A DNA stretch of 64,000 nt from Piper betle (taxonomy: Eukaryota > Streptophyta > Magnoliopsida > Piperales > Piperaceae). The notes beneath the pieces were generated by a model that had not been told where the DNA came from, did not search any database, and saw nothing but the letters and a program-made list of their open reading frames with translations. The translations under genes and the position numbers were made by a program. Of this stretch, positions 24,426 through 34,652 are shown one piece after another (positions within the stretch are counted from its first letter, which is position 1; every line of letters starts with the position of its first letter). The stretch lies in NCBI GenBank assembly GCA_033002965.1, contig JAURVB010014501.1, positions 1-64,000 of the forward strand, read 5' to 3'.

Positions 24426-26868
24426 CCATCTTCGTTTTTTATTTTATTTTCTATTCATGTTTTAAGAACTTGACCTCTCTATCTTGGCAACCGTATAAAA
24501 ATAAAGTCTGCAAAGTTTGTGTCAACTTGATTGTGTTAGTTTCTGGTTCTCAATAAACTATATTTATTCTTATTTTAACTAGCAAAAATTTTCGTGCAAT
24601 GCGGGATTATAATAATCAATAGAGATAGAAAAACACGAATATTTAACAATCACATTCATTAAAAAATGTTTTCTAATGAATAGTTATTGAGTCTTTAAAA
24701 TAATATTAAAAGAATAATAATGAAACAAAAAATGTTAGACATGATTAAATAAAAATAAATTAATAACACAAATACACGAAAAAAGGTTTTTAAAACTTCA
24801 ATTTGAACAAACATCATAAATTAAAGAAGGCAAAAATAAAAGAACAAAAATAATAATAAATAGTTGAATAATCTATTTTTGAAAAAAATATATGCGTTGG
24901 AAAAAAAGATGATAAAAGTGGTATACATAATTAATAAACAATTTAAAAATACTAATACACAAAAAATAAAAAAAAATAATTTTTTTTAACTTGAGATATA
25001 ACTAACTTTATAAATTTAAGAAGGGAAACATATAAAAATTTCTCGGACTTTTTAACATGCAGGAACAAAAATAATTAAAATTAGTTGAAAATGTTCTTTC
25101 TAAAAAAAGGATTAATGAAGAGATGGTTTGCAAAGACGACATGAAAAATCAAATTTAAATTGATTTTAAAAAATCTGATTAAGGAAAAACCACATGAAAT
25201 GGAGATAATGAGATAATTTTTTTAAAAAAAATGGATGCATCTTAAAAATCGGATAAAGAAATCTAAACAATATACCAAAATGTTTCTCTTTTTCCAATAA
25301 TTTGTCAATGATAAATTATGTGAAAAAAAAGAATTATAGAAAATTTTTTGGGGAAGTATCAGAATTTAAAGGGAAATTTTTGGTGGAAGATGGTCAAATC
25401 TTTAAATATAACTTTTTTAACAATCTCTTTTTAACAAGAGGTACATCCTACAAGAGCACTCTTAATTAAACGAACACGCATTACAAAGAGACAAATTTCG
25501 TACAAATACTCCTTCAATTTGTAGTTCGTTCAATGCATTTATCTTCCTCTTTCAGAGACAAATTTCATACAAATACTCCTTCAATTTGCAGGTCGTTCAA
25601 TGCAATTATCTTCCTCTTTTTCTCGCATTCTTAACTCATCTATTTTCTTTGGTTCCTTTAAGATATTTATGTTTGCACTATCTTAGTTTTGGTTACTTCT
25701 TCCCAGTTCTCAAGGAACCAATTCAAAGCATTGTGCAGCATACTATGCAAGAAGGAATCATAGTTTTTACGGGAACAATCACCATAGATGGTTGGATGAA
25801 TGATAAGAGGTAATTAATTTATTCTTACATTAGTGATATTTTTCATAACTTAAATATATTTTTGAAGATGAAAATTTTTAAGTTGGGAAGCTGTCTAACC
25901 TTGAAAATAATTTTGGTATTTTATTTAGGAACAAATCTTAAATATTATTAAATTAATATAATTGAATAATATTTATTAATTATTTTTAATAAATTTTATT
26001 TATTGTCTTTTTGTATTTAGTTATTATAAAGTGTGTAAACTTTATTTATTGTCATTTAATATCTCATTATTATAAATTATATATATTTATGAGTCAATTA
26101 TTATGACTTTTAATTATTTTACTTTTTCATTGTTACACATCAAACTATATCTATATAAGCATAACCTTTTCAACCCGTATTTAAGGGGAAATGTTAAGTT
26201 GGAAAGATTGTAAAATCTATGGTAATTTTTATTTTAATTTATTTGGTTTAAGCAATGGCCGAGCCTAGCTTGTACCAGGTTGGGCTAGATGGGGTGTGCC
26301 CAGAGTATTGTTTATTGTTGAAATTTTAGAATTTTTAAAACTTGAACGTGCAGATTTTAGGAGTGGTGACTGGGTTGAGTTGGTTTGAATAGAGGGAGAA
26401 ATTTGGGTGGATGTAAAGGGAGGAAACATAGCATCTCCTCTCCCACGTTAAACGACAACTTCAAGACTTTCTTCTTCAGCCATCATCATCTTCTTTCCTC
26501 TATTTCTTCTTCGTCTCAGGTCTTTTCCTTCTCCTTCACTTTACTCTTAGGGCATAATCATGGCATATGCAAATGTATTTGGCTTGAAATAATTAAACCC
26601 ATATCAAGAACTGGCCTCTCTTGTTGTACATGTGGAGAGTAGAGTTTGATGTGGTGATTAGTATACCTTGTTTTGGTGTTATTTATTTGTTATTTTGTAT
26701 ATGCATTGCAACCGGTTTTATCATCTAGGTGGCCTTCTTAATACATGTTAGGCTAAACAGTAGGAAGATGCCGACACCTCTAGGTGGCCTGTTGCGCAGC
26801 CAATGTCACCACCCTCTTCTAGACTTTCTCTGCCGAGGTGTAAATTCTTTGATGAGCCTTGTTTATTT
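24426..26868. other. AT-rich intergenic region
   Basis: No gene recognised. Includes a 67-bp tandem duplication near 25.5 kb. A short frame at 25586-25813 ends in ...TGTITIDGWMNDKR, faintly like the DUF659/hAT transposase signature, but is too short to call. Confidence 0.4.
25488..25620. repeat. Tandem duplication, 2 x ~67 bp
   Basis: Units start at 25488 and 25555 with GAGACAAATTTC(G/A)TACAAAT and run through TTCAATGCA(T/A)TTATCTTCCTCTTT. Confidence 0.85.
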
Positions 26869-27225
26869 TCTCATCATCCACACATGTAACAAGTCGTTGG
26901 AAAGCGGCAATTTCTTAGCGGCCATGAATAGAGCAGTCACTTCCAAGTCATCAAAACCCATCCATGCGAAGTCCTCAATTTTCTTGTAAACCTCCATGGC
27001 AGCAGGATAGACTTCTCTCCTCATACCGTTAAGCATCTGAGTGCTTCCTCAAAATTGACTACAGAAGGAGCAGTTTCTTCTCATGGGGAGACATAACTAT
27101 TCTGCTGCCATGGAGGTTCTTAAGAAAATTGAGGACTTTGCATGGATGGGGCTGGGAAGTGATTGCTCAATTCATGGCTACTAGTCTCTTTTCAATGTCT
27201 CAATTTTTACAGGTGTGGATGATGA
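26869..27225. repeat. Long inverted repeat (hairpin), arms ~140 bp
   Basis: Left arm about 26869-27015 and right arm about 27095-27225 are reverse complements. The strongest pairing is 26958-27009 against 27101-27152 (CCATCCATGC, AGTCCTCAATTTTCTT and CCTCCATGGCAGCAG on the left), extending outward to CTCATCATCCACAC at the left edge. The right arm reads AAMEVLKKIEDFAWMG and then GVDDEKMDNAHQEICTLLAD when conceptually translated, so both arms appear to be copies of one exon placed in inverted orientation. The parent gene was not identified. Confidence 0.7.
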
Positions 27226-27369
27226 GAAGATGGACAATGCTCATCAAGAAATTTGCACCCTCTTGGCAGATAAAACAAAGAAGAAGAAGGTGGTGGCTTC
27301 AGCTGTCCAATAGGTCGCTTAGAGAAGTTGAAAAGCACTTGCTATTGTTTGGCCTAATATGTATCTAGA

Positions 27370-27876
27370 CATACCATAGTTCTTAATTTTTTGTTCTTTC
27401 ATATATGATATATGAATGTTATAATTGTAGGAACTTATAACACCATTCTTTTTTTGCTTGTAGCATTAATGCCAGTATTCTAAAATAATGGTAGAATTTT
27501 AGCATTTAGTGACGCTTTTCGCAATGGTTAGTTTTAGTTTTGTGACAGCTATTTGTAATTTTGCGACAAATTTGCCCCCGGTTTGTGACCAACCTATATT
27601 TATGATGTCCACAAAAAGGCTTCACTCATGTAAATAGAGCTATAAATAATCATTTTATTTACTAATTTACTAATCATTCTGAATTAAATGAAATAAAAAT
27701 AGTATGGAACTTATTGCCCATAAAAAAAATAATAAAATGTTGGTTAATACCTCACCGTTTGTATGTATGGATCGAAATATGAAAGGCATGTGTATGTAGT
27801 ATCTACAAATAATGACATAAAACTATGCCAAAATAAAAATAAATTAAAATAGTTAAACTATGGCTACAAAGACATG
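27370..27876. other. Intergenic, nothing recognised
   Basis: AT-rich sequence between the hairpin and the duplicated repeat block. Confidence 0.4.
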
Positions 27877-29300
27877 CACTGATGATGAAGTTCATCAATA
27901 TATATCAACTCATCACCACAAAGAACTTACACTAGGGATCCAAGCAGTTATGGAGGAAGTGGCACATTAGGTAGATATAATATTTTGAAGAAGTAAAGAT
28001 GAGGAGGGAGCTCATTCTTGGTTTATCTTTAATTAATCAATGGAGTGTTTTAAAGAAGTAGAGATCAAGAGAAGACTTTTGGGGACGCTTATAAATATAT
28101 AAAGAAGCAAAGATCATAAGACATTTCTTTTAAATTTATTTGTATTATTCATATACTTGTGGGATTTATCCTTAATTAAATGTTGTAATATTTGAAACAA
28201 GGAGAGATTATGAGGGGACTCATTATGAAAAGTAGAGATCAAAAGAGGATTCTTTTGAGATTCGTATCTTGCACGAAGTAACAAAAATATTCAGTGGAAA
28301 CAATAGCAATAACACTTGGAAATGATATAAGGAAGGAACTTGGATTACAACAAATATAAGCAACAACTCTCTCAATACTAAATTAGAATTTGTCCCACCA
28401 AGTGCTATGGACAAATAATAGCTTTAATGACTTATGAACAACAAGCAGAAGAAGAGACTACAGAAGTCATGAAGTAGGAATGATTGGTTGAGGAGAGCTC
28501 TAAGTAGGCTTCTTGCACCATCTTCTCCCACATTTGGTCACATGAATGGAATCTCTAACTATGTGGACAACTTTGCCAACACCTAACCCCTCACATGTTA
28601 TTGCTATTGTTATTGGTATAAAGTGCAATGCCCGCCTCCTATCATCTATATTGCACACAGGTAACTTTAGCATTGATGATGTTAAATGAGGTTGGCGTGG
28701 TAAACCGTAATGGTAAATTAATAGAAGACTATGCTTGACTTGCTTAGGGGTTTGGGGGCAGTGCCCAAGAGCGGGTGCCATCAAATTGGCCCCTCGATGG
28801 TGAGGTCTAGCGAGGGCAGACCATGGGCCTACTGAATGGCCTACACTACGTGTGAGAACTTCTTTGAAGATATGAAAATGAATGAAGGATGATTCCAACA
28901 TGTGCCAACACCAACATGCTTGGATAGGTTGTTCATGTGAAGGTAAAGGTGCTCATGTGCATGGTGGAGGTATCCATGTGAGTGACGAGGGTGTCCATAA
29001 GGATGTCAAAGTTCTCCATGTGGTAAGAGACTTCATTTATGTGACCAAGTATGGGAAAAAATGGTGCACGAAGCCTATAAATAGAGATCTCCTCAACCAG
29101 GCATTACAACCTCCAGCCTTCCATAGCCTCTTCTTTTGTTTGTTGTGTATGAACCATTGAAGCTATTGTTTGTCGATAACACTTAGTGAGACAAATTGAA
29201 ATTTGAGTGTTGAGAGTGTTGTTGTTTATGTTTGTTGTAATACAGTTCCTTCCTTCTATCATTTCAAGTGTTATTGTTATTGTTGCCGTTGAATATTTCT
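27877..29300. repeat. Duplicated ~1.4 kb repeat unit, copy 1
   Basis: The sequence from TGATGAAGTTCATCAATATA to about 29300 recurs, at visibly high identity, from about 29843 to 31265. Within it, about 28281-28600 and 28600-29300 are inverted relative to each other: ACAAAAATATTCAG(T)GG near 28281 mirrors ...GTTGAATATTT near 29295, giving terminal inverted repeats of about 300 bp. No transposase was seen. Confidence 0.75.
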
Positions 29301-29319
29301 GGTTACTTTTATACTACGT

Positions 29320-29840
29320 AAGAAATAACTAAAATATTCAGCGGAAACGATAGCAATAACACTTGAAATGATAGAGGAAGGAACGTGGATTATAACAAAT
29401 ATAAGCAACAACACTCTCATACAAAGGATATTTAAGGGGAACCAAGAGATATAATTAAGGGGAAGAGGAAAGGTGTGAGTCATGGAAGGGGAAGGGGATA
29501 GATGCGAGTTGGGTAGCAGGAGAGATGGTGTGTTTCAAACGTACCATCTATGAATATTTTCCTCATTGTATCTAAAAAGCAAAGGCGATCAGCGGCGGCA
29601 CTACAGTTGAAGGCGGCGTTGACGGGCAAAGGACGAGCGACACATAAGTAACTGGGGAGAGAATCAAGGGAAAAGAAATGGTCAGTTGCATTCTCGTAAT
29701 GATAATTGATTTAACTCTGAGTCAAAAATAATAATTAATTTCAAATAATTCAAAAAAATGTCAAAAAATAGAAAATACTATAAAATATAATACACACCAT
29801 AACATCAAAATAACATATTCTATATCTAATAACCCATCAC
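29320..29840. repeat. Mosaic of three repeat fragments between the duplicated units
   Basis: 29325-29420 is another piece of the ATATTCAGCGGAAAC arm. 29428-29538 is dispersed repeat copy 2, matching 24309-24425. 29580-29830 is a minus-strand fragment of the 2.9 kb LTR-like family (AACTCTGAGTCAAAAATAAT and ATAATACACACCATAACATC, as at 15.7 kb). Confidence 0.65.
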
Positions 29841-29842
29841 TG

Positions 29843-31265
29843 ATGAATGAAGTTCATCAATATATATCAACTCATCACCACAAAGAACTTACACTAGGGA
29901 TCCAAGCAGTTATGGAGGAAGCGGCACGTTAGGGTAGATATAATATTTTGAAGAAGTAAAGATGAGAAGGGAGCTCATTCTTGATTTATCTTTAATTAAT
30001 CAATTGGAGTGTTTTAAAGAAGTAGAGATCACGAGAAGACTTTTTGGGGACATTTATAAATATATAAAGAAGCAAAGATCATAAGACATTCTTTTAAATT
30101 TGTTTGTATTATTCATATACTTGTGGGATTTATCCTTAATTAAATGTTGTAATATTTGAAACAAGTAGAGATCATGAGGAGACTCATTTGAGACATTTAT
30201 CTAATATATGAAAAAGTAGAGATCAAAAGAGGATTCTTTTGACATTCGTGTCTTGCACGAAGTGACAAAAATATTCAGCGGAAACAATAGCAATAACACT
30301 TGAATTGATATAAGGAAGGAACTTGGATTACAACAAATATAAACAACAACTCTCTCAATACTAAATTAGAATTTGTCCCATCAAGTGCTATGGACAAACA
30401 ATAGCTCTAATGACTTATGGACAACAAGCATAAGAATAGACTATAAAAGTCATGAAGTAGGAATGATTGGTTGAGGAGAGATCTATATACTTCTTGCACC
30501 ATCTTCTCCCACATTTGGTCACATGAATGGAATCTCTAACTACATAACAACTTTGCCAACACCTAACTAGTCACATGTTATTGATATTGTTATTGGTATA
30601 GAGTGCAATGCCCGCCTCCTATCATCTATATTGCACACAGATAACTTTAGCATTGACGAAGTTGAATGAGGTCGATGTGGTAAATCGCAATGGTAAATTA
30701 ATAGAAGACTATGCTTGACTTGCTTGGGGGTTCAGGGGCAGTGCCCAAGAACGGATGCCATCAAATTCGCCCCTCGACGGTGAGGTCTAGCAAGGGCAGA
30801 CCTTGGGCCCACACCACATGTGAGAACTGCGTTGTAAGGCATTAAAATGAATGAAGGATGATTCCAACATGTGCCAACACAGACATGCTTGGATAGGTTG
30901 TCTATGTGATGGTAAAGGTGTTCATGAGCATGGTGGAGGTATCCATGTGAGTGACGAGGGTGTCCATAAGGTTGGCAAAGTTCTCCATGTGGTAAGAGAT
31001 TTCATTCATGTGACCAAGTATGGGAGAAGATGGTGCAAGAAAAATATAAATAGAGATTTCCTCAACCAAGCATTAAAACCTCAAGCCTTCCATAGCCTCT
31101 TCTTTTCTTTGTCGTGTATAAACCATTGAAGCTATTGTTTGTCGATAGCACTTAGTAGAAAAATTGAAATTTGAGTGTTGAGAGTGTTGTTTATGTTTGT
31201 TGTAATACAAGTTTCTTTCTTCTATCATTTCAAGTGTTATTATTATCGTTGCAGCTGAATATTTT
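29843..31265. repeat. Duplicated ~1.4 kb repeat unit, copy 2
   Basis: Second copy of the unit at 27877. Its right end (GCTGAATATTTTTG, 31252-31265) abuts a Copia RNase H frame at TCAAATCAACTTGAAATC, so the repeat interrupts a Copia element. Open frames at 28882-29160 and 30851-31129 are equivalent positions of the two copies. They translate alike (MKDDSNMCQHxHAWIGC...) but have no known motif. Confidence 0.75.
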
Positions 31266-31775
31266 TGAAAGTCAAATCAACTTGAAATCATTGGGTTTTC
31301 TGATTCTAATTTGGCTAGATATCAAGATAGTTGTCGATCCACTTTTGGTAACGTCTACATTCTTATTGGAGGAACTATTTTTTAGAAGAGTGTTAAACAA
31401 ACACTCATAGCTTCTTTCACCATAGCAATTGTATGCATAGCTTATTATAAGGCATCCAATCATGGAACCTGGTTGCGGAACTTTGTTACAGGGTTGCGCA
31501 GTGTTGATAATATTGAGAGACCACTTAAAGTTATTTTGTGACAATTACTCTGCAATATTATATTCAAATAACATCAGGAGCTCATCTAAATCAAAACAAA
31601 TAGAGATCAAGTATCTTGTTGGGAAAGAAAGAGTTCAAAGTGGTAAAATTTTTATAGAGCATATTGGGACAAACTCCATTGTTGCGGATCCGCTTACTAA
31701 AAATTTACCGCCCAAGGTCTTACATAAACATGTTTATCTAGGTGTTGTATTATTTGATGATATGCTACTTTAGTG
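31266..31775 (+). pseudogene. Copia retrotransposon, RNase H C-terminal fragment (copy 1)
   Basis: Translation in shifting frames gives QINLKSLGF, NIERPLKLFCDN, SKQIEIKYLVGKERVQSG and IGTNSIVADPLTKNLPPKV. These are the end of a Ty1/Copia pol polyprotein, whose RNase H removes the RNA strand during reverse transcription. The frame is broken near 31370-31460. RT and integrase are missing: the upstream neighbour is the 1.4 kb repeat unit. Confidence 0.85.
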
Positions 31776-32094
31776 AGAGCTTGTTTTGTTTGTGAATTGC
31801 AGTAATTTGTTTATGTTCACTCTATTTTTGTGATCTATTAAAGTTGGACCAGTTAAAAATAGACATGTTTAAATTAAATTACATGTAATTTTCATATTTT
31901 ACATCCATACTAGGTATATATTATTTAATTATGTTGATGTATGTGACAATGGAAGGGTTTAGTTATGATAAATGTAATAAAAATCGCCTTGATCCTATAT
32001 TAACATTAATTAATAGATGAGATTGTTATATTTAGAATAATAGTGTATGTTATTTTAGAGCTCATATGGTTATATACAATTATCTATATAGTTC

Positions 32095-32263
32095 AAGTGG
32101 GAGATTGTTAGATTTTGGACATAAATATATACATGTATCTGCATCATATGTTATTATTTAACATTAGCCTAAATTCAACTGATTTATTAAAGTTAAGTTT
32201 AATGATCCATTAATATAAGTATGGATTCATATGTGTAGATACCATTTTTGTAATTTCTTTTTT
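32095..32263 (+). mobile_element. Copia polypurine tract and 3' LTR start (copy 1)
   Basis: AAGTGGGAGAT is a typical Copia polypurine tract immediately before TGTTAGATTTTGGACATA, the first bases of the LTR (from about 32106). A parallel site lies at 34123-34134. The LTR is cut off at about 32263, where sequence of the opposite orientation begins. Confidence 0.75.
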
Positions 32264-32590
32264 CTCTTGTGGATCTCCTCAAAGACATTTGCTCTTGAGG
32301 CTGTTGAGTTTGCTCTTCAGGTGCTACTTGATGATTATGATTAAGGAGATTCTCAATTTTGTCTTGTAATTCTTGTATTGTTTCTTAAATAACACAGGAA
32401 TATGATCCTGATTATTGTCAAAAACAATCATGGGAAGAGAAATAGATTATTCTTCAAAGACAGTCTTTAACTTTATTTCCCCCTCCAAACTAAACATCCT
32501 CAAAAAAATGGGCATTTCCCGTCTCAAAGAATCAAGTAAAGTAGTATGAGGATCTGATGTAACTCAAGATAAAAATGTGACATTGATAAA
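32264..32590 (-). pseudogene. Inverted Copia fragment, integrase-RT linker region
   Basis: On the minus strand the translation gives NAHFFEDV, FGGGNKVKD and then EEQTQQPQEQMSLRRSTRE, the usual linker between integrase and reverse transcriptase in Copia pol. It lies head-to-head with the plus-strand RT that follows, so an inversion or rearrangement took place. Several in-frame stops. Confidence 0.6.
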
Positions 32591-32599
32591 ATAATTTAT

Positions 32600-33795
32600 A
32601 TGGTGCAACCAAAAAATTTTTATCGGGAGATTCAAAGAATATGGTTTACAAATTAAAGAAATCCATCTATGGACTTAAACATGCTTCTCATCAATTGTAT
32701 CACAAATTTCATCAAGTTATTCTCTTGTTCAGTTTTGAGATGAATGTGATTAATGATTGTATATACCATAAGTTTAGTGGGAGTAAGTATATTTTTCTGG
32801 TTTTATATGTTGATGATATATTGCTTGCCAGCAATAATATAAGTTTCTTGCATGACACCAAAAGATTTTTAGCAAAGAAATTTGAAATGAAAGATCTTGA
32901 ATTGCATCTTTTGTATTAGGAATTTAAATACATTAGGATCGCTCTCGATGTATACTCAGATTCTCATAAAAGACCTACATAGAAAAGTGCTTAAGAGATT
33001 TGACATGTAAAGTTCTAAACTAGGAGATACCCTTGTTTATAAAGGAGACAAATTTAGTCTCAATCAATGCCCTAAAAATAACGTGGAAGGAAAAAATGCA
33101 AAAGATTCCCTGTGCTTCAACAATGGGAAGTCTTATGTGTGCTCAAGTATGTACGCATTCAGATATTGCATATATTGTTAAAATGTTGGGTAGATATTTA
33201 AGTAATCTGGGATTGGATTATTGGAAAGCAGCCAAAAGAGTCATGAGATATCTTCATAGAACAAAACATTGCATGCTTATATATCGGAAGTCAGATCAAC
33301 TTGAGATCATTGGGTATTCTAATTTTGATTTGGCTGGATGTCAAGATAGTCGCCGATCCATTTTTGGCTATGTCTATGTGCTTACTGGAGGAGCTATTGC
33401 TTGGAGGAGTGTTAAGTAGACACTCATAGCTTCTTTCACCATGGCAACTGAATTCATAGCTTGTTATGAGGCATTCAATCATGGAACATGGTTGTGGAAT
33501 TTTGTCACAGGGCTTCACATTGTTGATAATATTGAGAGACCACTTAAGTTATTTTGTGACAAATTGACTGCAGTATTATATTCAAATAACATTAGGGGCT
33601 CATCTAAATCAGAACATATAGAGATCAAGTTCTTTGTTGTGAAAGAAAGAGTTCAGAGTGGTAAAGTTTATATAGAGCATATTGGGGCAAACTCCATGAT
33701 TACAGATCCGCTCCCTAAAAGTTTACCACCCAAGGTCTTTCATGAGCATGTTGCCCATCTATGTGTTATATCATTTGATGATATATTACTTTAGT
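32600..33795 (+). pseudogene. Copia pol fragment, reverse transcriptase to RNase H end (copy 2)
   Basis: RT begins near MVYKLKKSIYGLKHAS (32641), has the catalytic FLVLYVDDILLAS, and is interrupted by a stop after FEMKDLE (about 32919). RNase H resumes at 33033-33419 (DIAYIVKMLGRYLSN; LAGCQDSRRSIFGYV). It continues at 33441-33794 (FIACYEAFNHGTWLW; SEHIEIKFFVVKERVQSG; NSMITDPLPKSLPPKV). The frame breaks make it non-functional as it stands. It is the same family as copy 1. Confidence 0.9.
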
Positions 33796-34122
33796 AGGAG
33801 TTTGTTTTGTTTGTAAATTGCAATATTTGGTTTATGTTTCACTCTATTTTGGTGATCTCATAAAGTTAGGCCAGTTGAAAATAGGCATGTTTAGATCAAA
33901 TTACAAGTAATTTTTATATTACACATTTATACTCGATCTATGCCATTTAATTATGTTGATGTATGTAACCATTGATGGGTTTAATTACGATATATGTAAC
34001 AAAAATCGCCTTAATCCTATATTAACATTGATTAATGGACGAAATTGTTATTTTTGGAATAATAGATCATGTTCTTTTGGAGCTCATAAGGTGATATACA
34101 ATTATCTTTGTACACATAGTCC

Positions 34123-34320
34123 AAGTGGGAAATTGTTGGATTTTGGACATACATATACATAAAATCTATAATTGTATCATATGATGTTATTTAAGGTTTG
34201 ACCTAAATTTAATTGATCTATTAAAGTTAAGTTTAATGGGTCATTAATATAAGTATGGATTCATATTTGTAGATACTATTTTTGTAATTTCTCTTTTATG
34301 ATGAGTTAAATTGAAATTAT
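34123..34320 (+). mobile_element. Copia polypurine tract and 3' LTR (copy 2)
   Basis: AAGTGGGAAAT followed by TGTTGGATTTTGGACATA from 34134. The first ~160 bases match the LTR start at 32106. The LTR's far end is not clear. Confidence 0.7.
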
Positions 34321-34567
34321 GAAAAATAAGGATAAACATGGGGTTATGGTCCCCAAATTAGCAAGTAGTTTTTATTCTGGCATCCCATTGTCCAGAAGCT
34401 TTGGTCATGAAGAACCGGTGTTGAATTTGGAAGATCAAAACCTAAAGAACTAAGAATTATTTTGCTTTTATGGATTTAGGTACGCTTCCGCTATTAAATT
34501 TTATTTCTTGATGATTTAATATGAAAAAGATTAAGGTGTTTTAGTGATGGTTTTATCATCTTTATAA

Positions 34568-34652
34568 CATATATAAGCAACAACACTCTCGACACTTAAA
34601 TTACAATTTGTCTCACCAAGTGCTATCGACAAAAATAGCATCAATGACTTAT
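34568..34652 (+). repeat. Left part of a repeat unit split by LTR copy B
   Basis: ATATATAAGCAACAACACTC ... CCAAGTGCTATCGACA ... AATGACTTAT belongs to the 0.7 kb arm unit also seen at 28.3, 30.3 and 38.2 kb. It resumes at 37598 with CTTATGAACAACAGAC, after the inserted element and its target duplication. Confidence 0.75.

Noticed and set aside
25586..25813. Possible hAT/DUF659 transposase fragment (TITIDGWMNDKR)
   Set aside because: Only one weak motif; the rest of the frame has no similarity I can recognise.
28882..31129. Two similar 92-residue frames (MKDDSNMCQH...) as a small gene family
   Set aside because: They are equivalent positions in a duplicated repeat unit; similarity follows from the duplication, and there is no independent sign of selection.
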